Source of the DNA: UBA10646 sp003456175
GTDB lineage: Bacteria; Bacteroidota; Bacteroidia; Chitinophagales; Chitinophagaceae
Reading direction: 5' to 3'
Assembly (NCBI GenBank): GCA_031976225.1
Contig: DALYLQ010000006.1
Span: forward strand, 1-64,000
Length of the DNA: 64,000 nucleotides
Positions 16,637 through 24,938 of this stretch are shown here, piece by piece. The notes beneath the pieces were generated by a model that saw only the letters and a program-made list of their open reading frames with translations, did no database searches and was not told the origin of the DNA. The translations under genes and the position numbers were made by a program. The number at the start of each line of letters is the position of its first letter. Position 1 is the stretch's first letter.

Positions 16637-17686
16637 CTATACAATCAACATAGCATCGCCATAAGTAAAGAAGCGATACTTGTCTTTAATAGCTTTATCG
16701 TATGCTTCTACGGTTAAATCGTAACCTGCAAAAGCACAAGTCATAATGTACAAACTTGTTTTGGGCAGATGAAAATTGGTAACCATGCTATCGGCTACGC
16801 TAAAATCGTACGGTGGGTGAATAAAGTTATTCGTCCAACCTTCGCTCGGCTTCAATAAATGGCTAGCAGTGAAACTAGTTTCTAAGCATCGCATGGTGGT
16901 AGTACCAATACTACAAATACGCTTACCTAAATCTTTAGCACGGTTCACAATACGGCAAGCTTCTTCAGTTATCTGGTAGTACTCAGCATCCATTTTATGC
17001 TTGCTTAAGTCTTCTACTTCAATAGGCCTAAAAGTACCTAAGCCAGTGTGCAAGGTTACTTCGGCAAAGCGAATACCTTTAATTTCACAACGCTTAATCA
17101 ACTCTTTGCTAAAGTGCATACCGGCAGTAGGCGCAGCAACGGCACCTTCGTGCTTGGCATATACCGTTTGATAACGCTCACGATCTTCATCATCGGGCTT
17201 ACGCTTAATGTATTTAGGCAATGGAGTTTCACCTAAAAATTCAAGCATTTTTTTGAAACTCTCATCGTCATCGTCCCATAAAAATTTAATGGTACGGCCA
17301 CGACTAGTAGTGTTATCAATTACTTCTGCTACAAGCTCATCGTTATCGCCGAAATACAATTTGTTACCAACACGAATTTTTCTTGCGGGATCAACAATTA
17401 CATCCCATAAGCGATTAGGCTTATTTAATTCGCGGAGCAAAAACACTTCAATTTTGGCACCTGTTTTTTCTTTTCGACCATACATACGTGCGGGGAACAC
17501 TTTAGTGTTGTTCACTACAAACGTGTCTTTGTCATCAAAATAATCGAGAATGTCTTTGAAGGTTTTGTCTTCAATTTTGCCCGTTTTGCGATGAACCACC
17601 ATCAAACGGCTGTCTTCGCGTCGCTTCGTTGGGTTTTGAGCAATTAAATTCAGAGGCAGGTCGAACTTGAACTGAGAAAGCTTCAT
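16637..17686 (-). CDS. queA: tRNA preQ1 ribosyltransferase-isomerase QueA
   Basis: Transfers the ribose of S-adenosylmethionine onto preQ1 at tRNA position 34, the epoxyqueuosine step of queuosine synthesis. The start at 17686 (MKLSQFKFDLPLNLIAQNP) matches the family N-terminus; 45 further in-frame codons upstream are leader, since a TATTTTTG promoter box lies within them. Typical motifs include AAPTAGMHFS and HTGLGTFRPI. The length of 349 aa is normal. No other queuosine gene is adjacent. The leader is about 95 bases and contains a partial dispersed repeat at 17735. Confidence 0.96.
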   Translation of the reverse strand: MKLSQFKFDLPLNLIAQNPTKRREDSRLMVVHRKTGKIEDKTFKDILDYFDDKDTFVVNNTKVFPARMYGRKEKTGAKIEVFLLRELNKPNRLWDVIVDPARKIRVGNKLYFGDNDELVAEVIDNTTSRGRTIKFLWDDDDESFKKMLEFLGETPLPKYIKRKPDDEDRERYQTVYAKHEGAVAAPTAGMHFSKELIKRCEIKGIRFAEVTLHTGLGTFRPIEVEDLSKHKMDAEYYQITEEACRIVNRAKDLGKRICSIGTTTMRCLETSFTASHLLKPSEGWTNNFIHPPYDFSVADSMVTNFHLPKTSLYIMTCAFAGYDLTVEAYDKAIKDKYRFFTYGDAMLIV

Positions 17687-17783
17687 GTGTCTATCAAAGT
17701 TTTTTGAATAGCCAGCATGTATTATTCGCAGCCGCCTTACGGGGCAGCGTACAATCATGTTACGGCATGATGATAAAAGTGTG

Positions 17784-17791
17784 CAAAAATA
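17784..17791 (-). promoter_or_regulatory. -7 promoter box for queA
   Basis: An exact TATTTTTG on the minus strand, about 97 bases before the queA ATG. A TTG lies 16 bases upstream of it, slightly short of the usual spacing. Confidence 0.5.
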
Positions 17792-17843
17792 GGGTTTCGA
17801 GGTATAGCAACCGAAACCCAATTAAAAAATATATGGTATCGCT

Positions 17844-17857
17844 ACCTTACGGTAAAT
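17844..17857 (+). repeat. Dispersed TTRCGGYAA repeat (intergenic)
   Basis: A perfect ACCTTACGGTAAAT copy followed by GAATACGC. It lies between the TonB receptor stop and the queA promoter. Confidence 0.9.
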
Positions 17858-17879
17858 GAATACGCATACAAACAAGTAC

Positions 17880-19970
17880 TTATTTTTTGGTGGAAAGTTG
17901 CCATCTAATTCCTACAAACCAGCGCCTAGCTTGTAACGGTGCGTAGTTGTAATTGGGGTCGAACGTGCCTCCGGCGGGGTTTAATTGTGCATTACCAAAA
18001 GTATTGTTTGGATCTTTATCGAAGGGGTCGGCTGGTCTTATAATTGGGAACTGAGGTAAGAAATTAAAGATGTTTTTAACCCCAGTATACAACTGCCATT
18101 GTTGCCACTTTTTAGTTACTTGTAGGTTCCACAAGCTGTAGGCAGGACTACGTTCGGGGCGTGGGTCATTTTCAATAATAGGCAAGTACATTCTATCGGT
18201 ATAGTTGGCTGTAACATCGAATGTTGTTCGCCATGGTGCTATATCGTAAGATGCTGTTAACGTGCCCGTTAAAGGAGGTGTTTGTATAATGGCAAGGCGT
18301 TCAGTTTTACCCGTAAGGGCATTTTTTTCTTTTTGAAATGCTTCAACCCAAGTAATACCAGCACTAATGCGTAGCGGCACTGCAAAACTGGTGGTGGTGT
18401 TCAAACTAAACCCTCTACTTACCGCGTTACCATTGAGATTGTTATAAATAACCTCGTTATCGTTAGTGAAGTAATCGGCGATGATTTTATTGGTAAAATG
18501 ATTGTAAAAAAGGCTAACATCAATAGTTGTGTGTACCCCTCTTGTATGCAAATGGGTACTATAATTCATGTTGATATTAAAGCTTTTTTCGGGTGCTAAA
18601 GCTTCGGTAATTACTACCCTTCGGGCACCGGTATAGGCTGCATGATCTTCACTAAATACATTTACTACACGAAAGCCGTTACCAACACCTAAACGTAATG
18701 TATGCCGATCGTTTAGCTTTAATTTATAATTGATTCGGGGAGCAGTGATGAATCCGTGAGCCGGATGATGATCTACACGTATGCCAGTTACCAGTTGTTG
18801 CTGCTTACCAAGGGTACTTTCGTTCTGCACAAACACGCCAGGCAACCATGTACGTTGTGGTTGATTCTGAGGTTGTGTAAGGCTTCCATTGGTTGTAATA
18901 CCAGTGTTATCATCGTACCAAGTATAGCGTAAGGTAGTACCGGCCAGTAATTGTTGGTTCCGATGCCATTGCTTATCCCAAAAGAGTTGTGCAAATGCAA
19001 TATGCTGCGTAGCCACATAAGGTACATTACCATATACCGAGTTTTGCCCGTGGAAGTTATAACTCCACTGCAAGTTAATTTTCTCATTATTGATGGGCAA
19101 CTGATACAAACCCAATAACTCTATCCGATTGGTATAAATGCTTTCGCCATACACCACATCGCCACCTCTGTATTTTGGCTGCCACTGTGTTTGTCCGCCC
19201 CAACGATCTTCATATACATAGCGAGCTACCAAGCTTGCGGCTCGCTGTTGTTGTCGCCCCCATGTTATTTTCTGAAAAACTGAGGTTCTATTTTGTAACG
19301 TAACATCGGTAAAGCCATCGTTATTAATATCCCAAATACGATTGAAATTAAAATGATTGAAACCTGTTAATACGTGAGTACGCTTGCCCCAACGGTAGGC
19401 TGCACTTATGTCGATGTTATTTTCACCATAACTCGTACTACTAATATCAGTACTAAGTTGTGGTGCTTTGAGTGGACTCTTAGTAATAATATTAATTACG
19501 CCTGCTACGGCCTCGCTACCGTATAACGTACTAAATGGCCCCTTTACAATTTCTACACGTTCTATCATGCTGTTTGGGATGCCATTGTAACCATATACGG
19601 TACCTAATGCGCTAACAATAGGCATACCATCAATGGTTACCATTGTGTACGGCCCTTCTAAGCCATTCATGCGAATTTCGCCGGTATTGCAAACATTACA
19701 AGTTAACTGTGGCCTAACACCGTTCACCATTTCTAACGCTTGAAACAAACTTGTAGATGGATTTTTTTGAAAATAATTGGCCTGATACACTTCTACTGCT
19801 ACCGGACTGGCAGCTAGCTTACCCGGCCGCATAGTGCCTGTTACCACTACTTGCTCTAAATGGGCACTATCCCAACGATAGGTAGAATCTTGTAATTGCT
19901 GTTGCGCCGATACAGTTGTTGCGAGGCCGAAAAACAACACAATTCCAAAATTTTTGCAACATTGTTTCAT
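17880..19970 (-). CDS. TonB-dependent outer-membrane receptor
   Basis: A 696-residue outer-membrane receptor with a signal peptide (about residues 1-22, ending VSAQ), a TonB-box-like EQVVVTGT (39-46), a plug domain (about 50-170; YGSEAVAGVINIITK) and a 22-strand barrel-like remainder ending in an aromatic strand (RRWFVGIRWQLS). It lacks the N-terminal carboxypeptidase-like domain of SusC proteins and no SusD gene follows, so it belongs to the siderophore/cobalamin/metal class. The plug has a CNVC pair (Cys91, Cys94) in QLTCNVCNTGEIRMNG, which could bind metal or haem or form a disulphide. The promoter lies four bases before the ATG. The ligand is unknown. Confidence 0.92.
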   Translation of the reverse strand: MKQCCKNFGIVLFFGLATTVSAQQQLQDSTYRWDSAHLEQVVVTGTMRPGKLAASPVAVEVYQANYFQKNPSTSLFQALEMVNGVRPQLTCNVCNTGEIRMNGLEGPYTMVTIDGMPIVSALGTVYGYNGIPNSMIERVEIVKGPFSTLYGSEAVAGVINIITKSPLKAPQLSTDISSTSYGENNIDISAAYRWGKRTHVLTGFNHFNFNRIWDINNDGFTDVTLQNRTSVFQKITWGRQQQRAASLVARYVYEDRWGGQTQWQPKYRGGDVVYGESIYTNRIELLGLYQLPINNEKINLQWSYNFHGQNSVYGNVPYVATQHIAFAQLFWDKQWHRNQQLLAGTTLRYTWYDDNTGITTNGSLTQPQNQPQRTWLPGVFVQNESTLGKQQQLVTGIRVDHHPAHGFITAPRINYKLKLNDRHTLRLGVGNGFRVVNVFSEDHAAYTGARRVVITEALAPEKSFNINMNYSTHLHTRGVHTTIDVSLFYNHFTNKIIADYFTNDNEVIYNNLNGNAVSRGFSLNTTTSFAVPLRISAGITWVEAFQKEKNALTGKTERLAIIQTPPLTGTLTASYDIAPWRTTFDVTANYTDRMYLPIIENDPRPERSPAYSLWNLQVTKKWQQWQLYTGVKNIFNFLPQFPIIRPADPFDKDPNNTFGNAQLNPAGGTFDPNYNYAPLQARRWFVGIRWQLSTKK

Positions 19971-19974
19971 TTTT

Positions 19975-19982
19975 CAAAAATA
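19975..19982 (-). promoter_or_regulatory. -7 box four bases before the TonB receptor ATG
   Basis: TATTTTTG-AAAA-ATG on the minus strand, with TTTTTG about 17 bases further upstream as a possible -33 box. The spacing implies an mRNA with almost no leader. Confidence 0.6.
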
Positions 19983-20084
19983 CATTATCAATACAACAGC
20001 AAAAATATATTTTTAGGCGAGTCTAAAAATAAAATTATTATACCCAAAAAATATAACAACCGAACACTAAAAAATAGCATCCCT

Positions 20085-20098
20085 ATTTACCGTAAGGT
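20085..20098 (-). repeat. Dispersed TTRCGGYAA repeat upstream of rsmA
   Basis: A perfect minus-strand ACCTTACGGTAAAT copy ending seven bases before the rsmA -7 box. Confidence 0.88.
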
Positions 20099-20104
20099 GT
20101 ACTG

Positions 20105-20112
20105 TATTTTTG
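20105..20112 (+). promoter_or_regulatory. -7 promoter box for rsmA
   Basis: An exact TATTTTTG six bases before the rsmA ATG. No clear -33 box is seen. Confidence 0.5.
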
Positions 20113-20118
20113 CCCCAC

Positions 20119-20904
20119 ATGCAATACACACTCAAAAAGCAACTAGGGCAGCATTTTTTAAAAGATGAGCAACTGTGCCAGCAAATTGTGGCAGCTACTA
20201 AAACTGCTATGCAAGAACATCAGTTACAGCAGTTGGTAGAGGTAGGGCCGGGTGCAGGTGCCATTACAAAATACCTCCATCGGTTAGAAGGCATCAATTT
20301 TAAGGCCATTGAGTTAGATGCTGAGAAGGTGGCTTACTTACAACACACGTACCCTGTGTTAAACGACAAACTAATTCATGAAAGCATTTTAGATACTGCT
20401 CCACCCTTTGAAGGAGCCTTTGCGGTAGTTGGCAACTTTCCTTACAATATTTCGAGTCAAATTTTGTTTCGCATGCTCGATTGGCGAAACCAAGTACCCA
20501 CAATTGTAGGTATGTTTCAAAAAGAGGTAGCACAACGTGTGGCAGCTTCGGCCGGTAGCAAAGTATATGGCGTAATTAGCGTGTTGCTGCAAGCTTACTT
20601 TGACATCACCTATTTGTTCGACGTACCACCACAAGCGTTTAATCCGCCTCCTAAGGTAATGAGTGGCGTTATTGTGTTACATCGAAAAGCAGCGGTGCCT
20701 CATTTTTATAGCGACAAAGCATTCAACACCTTAGTAAAAATGGCTTTTAACCAGCGTCGTAAAACTTTACGCAATGCTACACGTAGTCTTTTCGCACCAG
20801 AAGTATTAGCGCAGCCCATTTTTGAAAAGCGAGCAGAGCAGTTAACGGTTGCCGATTTTGCCGATCTTACCCATCACATGTTGTTGGCCAAGGCCAACAA
20901 GTAA
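20119..20904 (+). CDS. rsmA: 16S rRNA dimethyladenosine methyltransferase
   Basis: Dimethylates two adjacent adenines near the 3' end of 16S rRNA during small-subunit maturation. The ATG at 20119 (MQYTLKKQLGQHFLKD) matches the family N-terminus. The SAM motif VEVGPGAGAITKYL and the catalytic NFPYNISSQIL are intact, followed by the C-terminal MAFNQRRKTLRNA. The length is 261 aa. A dispersed repeat and a -7 box lie directly upstream, so transcription probably starts a few bases from the ATG. The downstream dehydrogenase is 78 bases away on the same strand. Confidence 0.97.
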   Translation: MQYTLKKQLGQHFLKDEQLCQQIVAATKTAMQEHQLQQLVEVGPGAGAITKYLHRLEGINFKAIELDAEKVAYLQHTYPVLNDKLIHESILDTAPPFEGAFAVVGNFPYNISSQILFRMLDWRNQVPTIVGMFQKEVAQRVAASAGSKVYGVISVLLQAYFDITYLFDVPPQAFNPPPKVMSGVIVLHRKAAVPHFYSDKAFNTLVKMAFNQRRKTLRNATRSLFAPEVLAQPIFEKRAEQLTVADFADLTHHMLLAKANK

Positions 20905-20982
20905 ATATGTATTTATAGTGAACTTAGTGCAGGTGGCAGCTTCGTTGCGTCGCACACTTGTACCTATTAACGTTACTCAGCT

Positions 20983-21909
20983 ATGTTAAAAAAAGTAATT
21001 ATTACCGCACCTGTACACGAATGGCTGCCGCAACACCTACATTCAAAAGGCTACGAAATTGTATATCAACCTGCTATCACTTATAATGAGTTACTAGCAA
21101 TAATTGGTGATGCTTGCGGACTTATTGTAACCACGCGGCTTACCATTGACCAACCTATGATTGATGCTGCTAATAACCTACAATGGATTGGCCGATTAGG
21201 TAGTGGTATGGAACTCATTGATGTTAGTTATGCCCATAGTAAAGGCATACGATGCGAAAGCAGTCCTGAAGGCAATCGTAATGCAGTTGCCGAACATGCA
21301 TTGGGTATGCTACTTGGGCTTATGCGAAACATTCCAAAAAGTTTTGCTGAAGTGCAACAGCAGCAATGGCTACGTAACGAAAACAGAGGCATAGAACTAA
21401 GCGGTAAAACAGTTGGTATTATTGGTTATGGAAATACAGGAAGTGCTTTTGCCAAATTACTACAGCCCTTCGGCGTTACTGTATTAGCCCACGACCTTTA
21501 CAAAAGCGATTTTGCCAACAGTTACATCCGCGAAAGTGCATTAGCACAAATAGCACGTTATGCCGATGTGGTAAGCTTGCACCTACCCTTAACACCTAAC
21601 ACAAAGCACTATGCCAACGAAGCTTTTTTTAACAGCTTAGAACGTTGCCCTTATTTCATTAGTACTTGTCGTGGTAAGGTTACTGATACAGCAGCCTTAA
21701 TACACGCCTTACGGCAAAAGCAAATTGCTGGTGCAGCATTAGATGTACTTGAGAATGAAAAACTTACCACCTATACTCCTTTAGAAACAGAGCAATTACA
21801 ATGGTTAAGTACACAAACGAATGTAATAATTACACCACATATTGCAGGCTACACCCATGAAGCTTATTTATTGATGGCGCAAGTAGTAGTAGAGAAGTTA
21901 GGGTTATAA
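20983..21909 (+). CDS. NAD-dependent D-2-hydroxyacid dehydrogenase
   Basis: A cytoplasmic oxidoreductase of the SerA/GhrB superfamily. The Rossmann motif is GIIGYGNTGSAFAKLL; the catalytic triad is Arg (STCRGKVTD), Glu (ALDVLENEKL) and His (TPHIAGYT). At 308 aa it lacks the ACT domain of many phosphoglycerate dehydrogenases, though EHALGMLLGLMRNIPKS is typical of the Bacteroidota phosphoglycerate dehydrogenase-like group. The exact substrate is uncertain (3-phosphoglycerate, glyoxylate or another 2-ketoacid). A repeat copy at 21706 encodes ALRQK. The WYL regulator gene begins 29 bases later but appears to have its own promoter box. Confidence 0.88.
   Translation: MLKKVIITAPVHEWLPQHLHSKGYEIVYQPAITYNELLAIIGDACGLIVTTRLTIDQPMIDAANNLQWIGRLGSGMELIDVSYAHSKGIRCESSPEGNRNAVAEHALGMLLGLMRNIPKSFAEVQQQQWLRNENRGIELSGKTVGIIGYGNTGSAFAKLLQPFGVTVLAHDLYKSDFANSYIRESALAQIARYADVVSLHLPLTPNTKHYANEAFFNSLERCPYFISTCRGKVTDTAALIHALRQKQIAGAALDVLENEKLTTYTPLETEQLQWLSTQTNVIITPHIAGYTHEAYLLMAQVVVEKLGL
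21706..21719 (+). repeat. Dispersed repeat inside the hydroxyacid dehydrogenase
   Basis: GCCTTACGGCAAAA, read as Leu-Arg-Gln. It is the last copy before an 11.7-kb stretch without any. Confidence 0.7.
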
Positions 21910-21914
21910 AGTAA

Positions 21915-21922
21915 TATATTTG
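21915..21922 (+). promoter_or_regulatory. -7 promoter box for the WYL regulator
   Basis: An exact TATATTTG in the short gap after the dehydrogenase stop codon, 16 bases before the ATG. Confidence 0.45.
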
Positions 21923-21938
21923 TTTTGATTTATTACTT

Positions 21939-22955
21939 ATGGCAGACGCACTTGAAAGATTGTTAGGATTATACAACAGATTGAGAAGAGGACCTCTCAC
22001 CATTGAAACAGCAGCACTTTGGGCACAAAATAATGGGCTCAACATCAGTAAAAGGCAACTTTACCGTGATCTTTCTAAATTAGCATCGCTACATCTTTCT
22101 AACCATGAACATATCATTGAAGATATTGGAGAAAAAGGTATAAAAATATGGCGATTAGCAACAACAGATGCAGACAGTACCAAGCTAACGCAACGTGATT
22201 TACACAGCTTTTATTTGATGAAAGCTTTTATACCAACCTGTGTTTATGAAAATCGTAAAAAATTTTTTGAAAAACTAGAAAAGTGGTTCTATAAGAGTGT
22301 ACATAAAAGTAATTTTCAAATTATACCAGAAATTAATGACCGTACCTTAGCAATCAAAGATTATTGGAATTGGAATACAACTGCTTCTGAAGATGCGTTA
22401 TTAGATGAACTGATTTGGGCCATTGAACAGCGCAAGAAAATTCGCATAACATACCTAAAGGTGAACAACTATACAACTTTCAAGCATCAACTGTTTGTAA
22501 ATGAATGGCTCATACCTATGCAAGTACTCTTTTGCACAGGTAAAATATACCTGGCTTGTGTAACCGAAAAGGAACAAAAATTAATCTGCTACACGCTACA
22601 TAAGGAACTACAAGTGGAAATTGGTAGCGAACGCTATAAACATGCTGATTATACAGTTAAGTACAACCAACAATTAATCTCGCAGTTCGGGCTTGGAGCT
22701 AGCCTTGATGATGGTACTATACACAATATTGAATTAAGAGTTATAACCCCTTACGCCCAAGATATTATGGAGTACATGCAGCTCCATTCTAGTCAACGCT
22801 GGGAAAGAGAAAACAAGGAATGGTATCGCTTGCACTTAACATGTGAAATCAACCACCAATTATTATTCTGGATATGTGGTGGTGCAGACTCGGTAGAAGT
22901 AATACAACCTAAAATATTGAAAGAACTAGTACAAAAAGGCGGGGTAAATAGATAG
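21939..22955 (+). CDS. WYL-domain transcriptional regulator
   Basis: The N-terminal 70 residues form a winged-helix (ALWAQNNGLNISKRQLYRDL). A WYL domain follows from about residue 140 (AIEQRKKIRITYLKVN; NEWLIPMQVLFCTGKIYLAC) and a WCX-type C-terminus from about 245 (RVITPYAQDIMEYMQLH). WYL proteins bind ligands or nucleic acids and often control defence or stress genes. The gene sits at the left edge of the accessory block, transcribed towards the minus-strand genes that start at 22987. Its targets are unknown. It is not obviously co-transcribed with anything downstream. Confidence 0.88.
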   Translation: MADALERLLGLYNRLRRGPLTIETAALWAQNNGLNISKRQLYRDLSKLASLHLSNHEHIIEDIGEKGIKIWRLATTDADSTKLTQRDLHSFYLMKAFIPTCVYENRKKFFEKLEKWFYKSVHKSNFQIIPEINDRTLAIKDYWNWNTTASEDALLDELIWAIEQRKKIRITYLKVNNYTTFKHQLFVNEWLIPMQVLFCTGKIYLACVTEKEQKLICYTLHKELQVEIGSERYKHADYTVKYNQQLISQFGLGASLDDGTIHNIELRVITPYAQDIMEYMQLHSSQRWERENKEWYRLHLTCEINHQLLFWICGGADSVEVIQPKILKELVQKGGVNR

Positions 22956-22986
22956 GCAACCCTGAATAGTCAGAAATTACCACTTA

Positions 22987-23688
22987 CTATTCGCCACAAT
23001 AAAACACATACTCGAATTTGATTTTTTTTGTTGTCGGTATCATCTTATAGCGACAACGATAACACGGCTCTATTAACCAAACTGCAGATCCCATATTACC
23101 AGTGTATCCTTCATCTTTAGGGTAATAATTTGCCTTCAACGATTTTAACTGCTTCTGAATATCAGCTACTGATGCACCCTCAACATAATACTCAATTTTA
23201 GCTACTGTTTTGTAATTACTGTTATAGTGAATTTTAGTACCAGTAATTAGTCTTTCAATAATGTATTTACCGTTGTTCTCCTTATCTTCTGATATTTTAT
23301 AACCTTTAGGCTTGTTTTTTATTATTTCTTCGTACAAAGAGGCAAATTCATTACTAAATAATGCAACAGGATCTAATACCTTATTTTGGTAACTTTTTAG
23401 CCAATCTAAATATTTATTAATTAAATATATCTTTTTAAACAAAGCACTTTTAATCGGACTTCTTTTGTTGGTAGCCTTATCAACCCAATAACCGTCTTCT
23501 TGTCCATTGAACTCTGGAAATTTACTACTTATATTTTTTAATTTATCTTTATTTGAAAGTAAATTATCATAAACAAATACATCATAAAATGAGCCAATAA
23601 ATTCTCCAGTAGCAAAACGTGGAGATCGGAAATCTGCTGATGTTAAGATAATCAATTCTTCTTCAGCATCCCCATCTATATTCTTCAT
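22987..23688 (-). CDS. Hypothetical protein, C-terminal part of a frameshifted gene
   Basis: 233 residues starting MKNIDGDAEEELIILTS, which resembles the middle of an FG-GAP-like or calcium-binding Asp-rich segment, not an N-terminus. The ATG overlaps the stop of the upstream frame (TGATG). In the other frame the upstream sequence would join as LKKIESILMKNIDGD if one more A were present in the A6 run (23703-23708), so the two halves probably form one secreted protein of about 340 aa. The C-terminus has a CYRCRYKM pair and a beta-rich end (KIKFEYVFYCGE). Function is unknown. Confidence 0.6.
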   Translation of the reverse strand: MKNIDGDAEEELIILTSADFRSPRFATGEFIGSFYDVFVYDNLLSNKDKLKNISSKFPEFNGQEDGYWVDKATNKRSPIKSALFKKIYLINKYLDWLKSYQNKVLDPVALFSNEFASLYEEIIKNKPKGYKISEDKENNGKYIIERLITGTKIHYNSNYKTVAKIEYYVEGASVADIQKQLKSLKANYYPKDEGYTGNMGSAVWLIEPCYRCRYKMIPTTKKIKFEYVFYCGE

Positions 23689-24008
23689 CAAAATAGATTC
23701 GATTTTTTAAGAGTTTCCCCACCAGGTGTGAAAATGGTATCAACTATATTTTTTTTATACTCACTATTAGAAACGGGCATTAAAATACATACAATATAGT
23801 CTCCCGCACCGTCAGCTCTAACACCGTAAATGATTGGATTCTGAGATTGATTTGAAACTCTTCCAAACTTTAATATGTCTACCTCACTTAATTTCTGGGT
23901 TCGTTTTACAAATTGCTCAGCACTTTCGCCACTATTAATTTTAAAAGTTTGCGACTTAACGTATATCATTAAGATTGAAAAGAATAAAAGTAGTAATGTT
24001 TTTTTCAT
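23688..24008 (-). CDS. Hypothetical secreted protein, N-terminal part of a frameshifted gene
   Basis: 106 residues with a Sec signal peptide (MKKTLLLLFFSILMIYVKSQ) and then AEQFVKRTQKLSEVDILKFG and an immunity- or cargo-like beta segment IIYGVRADGAGDYIVCIL. The frame ends in KKSNLF just after a run of six A. The downstream frame continues smoothly, so this is either a sequencing or assembly error, a real frameshift mutation, or slippage. It is the first gene of the minus-strand accessory block on this side. Confidence 0.6.
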   Translation of the reverse strand: MKKTLLLLFFSILMIYVKSQTFKINSGESAEQFVKRTQKLSEVDILKFGRVSNQSQNPIIYGVRADGAGDYIVCILMPVSNSEYKKNIVDTIFTPGGETLKKSNLF

Positions 24009-24152
24009 TTTAACTTATTCAGTTTTATGCGTAGAAAATATATTTCTCAATTACATCTATATTCAGTTATACACTATATAAAACATAATCACTCTAATTG
24101 GTCTCTACATTAATCAATAAAAATCTATTATTATTTTATACTTCTCAAGAAC

Positions 24153-24539
24153 TTATTCTCTCTTTGCTGGGTCATCCCAAACGAAGATATTTCCACTTCC
24201 GTCAACAACACACCATTCACCGTCAACTTTCTTGTATTCTAACTTGTATGGTGGTTGCCCATCACTGAAATTAGAATTGATGGTACTACCGTCAATACTG
24301 AATATACCTGTTCTATGTATATGTCCAACAGGAGAACCATGGTCATAAAAGATTTGATTATAATTAAGAAAATTATCACTCTTACCATAAGTGTTACCAA
24401 AAGAGTATGCTATCGATGCATCCTTAGACATCCATGTTTTCCCTATTGGGCTGTTTGAATCTCCACTTTTAACAATAAAAAATAGAATAATGGCAACCGC
24501 CCACCACCACTTTTTTAGATTTTCTTTAAAACTGTGCAT
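24153..24539 (-). CDS. Hypothetical membrane-anchored protein, 128 aa
   Basis: I do not recognise this protein. The ATG at 24539 (MHSFKENLKKWWWAVAIILF) is used rather than an upstream TTG. One transmembrane helix (about residues 13-23) is followed by a small soluble domain with aromatic strands (GEWCVVDGSGNIFVWDD). It lies in the AT-rich accessory block between the frameshifted gene and a non-coding stretch. No operon partner is obvious. Confidence 0.6.
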   Translation of the reverse strand: MHSFKENLKKWWWAVAIILFFIVKSGDSNSPIGKTWMSKDASIAYSFGNTYGKSDNFLNYNQIFYDHGSPVGHIHRTGIFSIDGSTINSNFSDGQPPYKLEYKKVDGEWCVVDGSGNIFVWDDPAKRE

Positions 24540-24938
24540 ATACTTCTGGTTTAGTAGCAATATTCTTAAAATGTAGTTTGATTGCTATGGCCATTCTATT
24601 GCAAATAACTTATTGGTTTAATACTTGTATCAAGCTCCGTATCTTTAATTTCTACAACGTCAGATCAATTTAATGTATAGCAATATCGTCATTACTTGAT
24701 CCATCAACATCTTACCGAAGCTGAGAATAGGTGACAATTACTTTCTGAGTTTTATGTCAGATATTTACAGTTGTATCTTTCAGCCTGTTACAAAAGCTCA
24801 ACGTAGATTTGTTGTTCGACTTTAGAGGAACTGAAGAATGGTAATCCGACTTGCTGGGACAAAAGTTGATTTTTCTCTATTGCCCGAACTTCAAGCCACA
24901 GATACCTCATTATTCTATGCTGGTATTGTACTTCGTGT
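24540..24938. other. Non-coding stretch in the accessory block
   Basis: About 400 bases without a convincing gene. Stop codons are dense in all frames. It separates the small membrane protein from the five-gene envelope operon and includes that operon's 3' end. No hairpin with a T run was found directly after the operon. It could be a remnant of a lost gene. Confidence 0.5.

Noticed and set aside
17687..17821. 45-residue N-terminal extension of QueA
   Set aside because: It has no family match and overlaps the TATTTTTG promoter box; MKLSQFKFDLP is the normal start.
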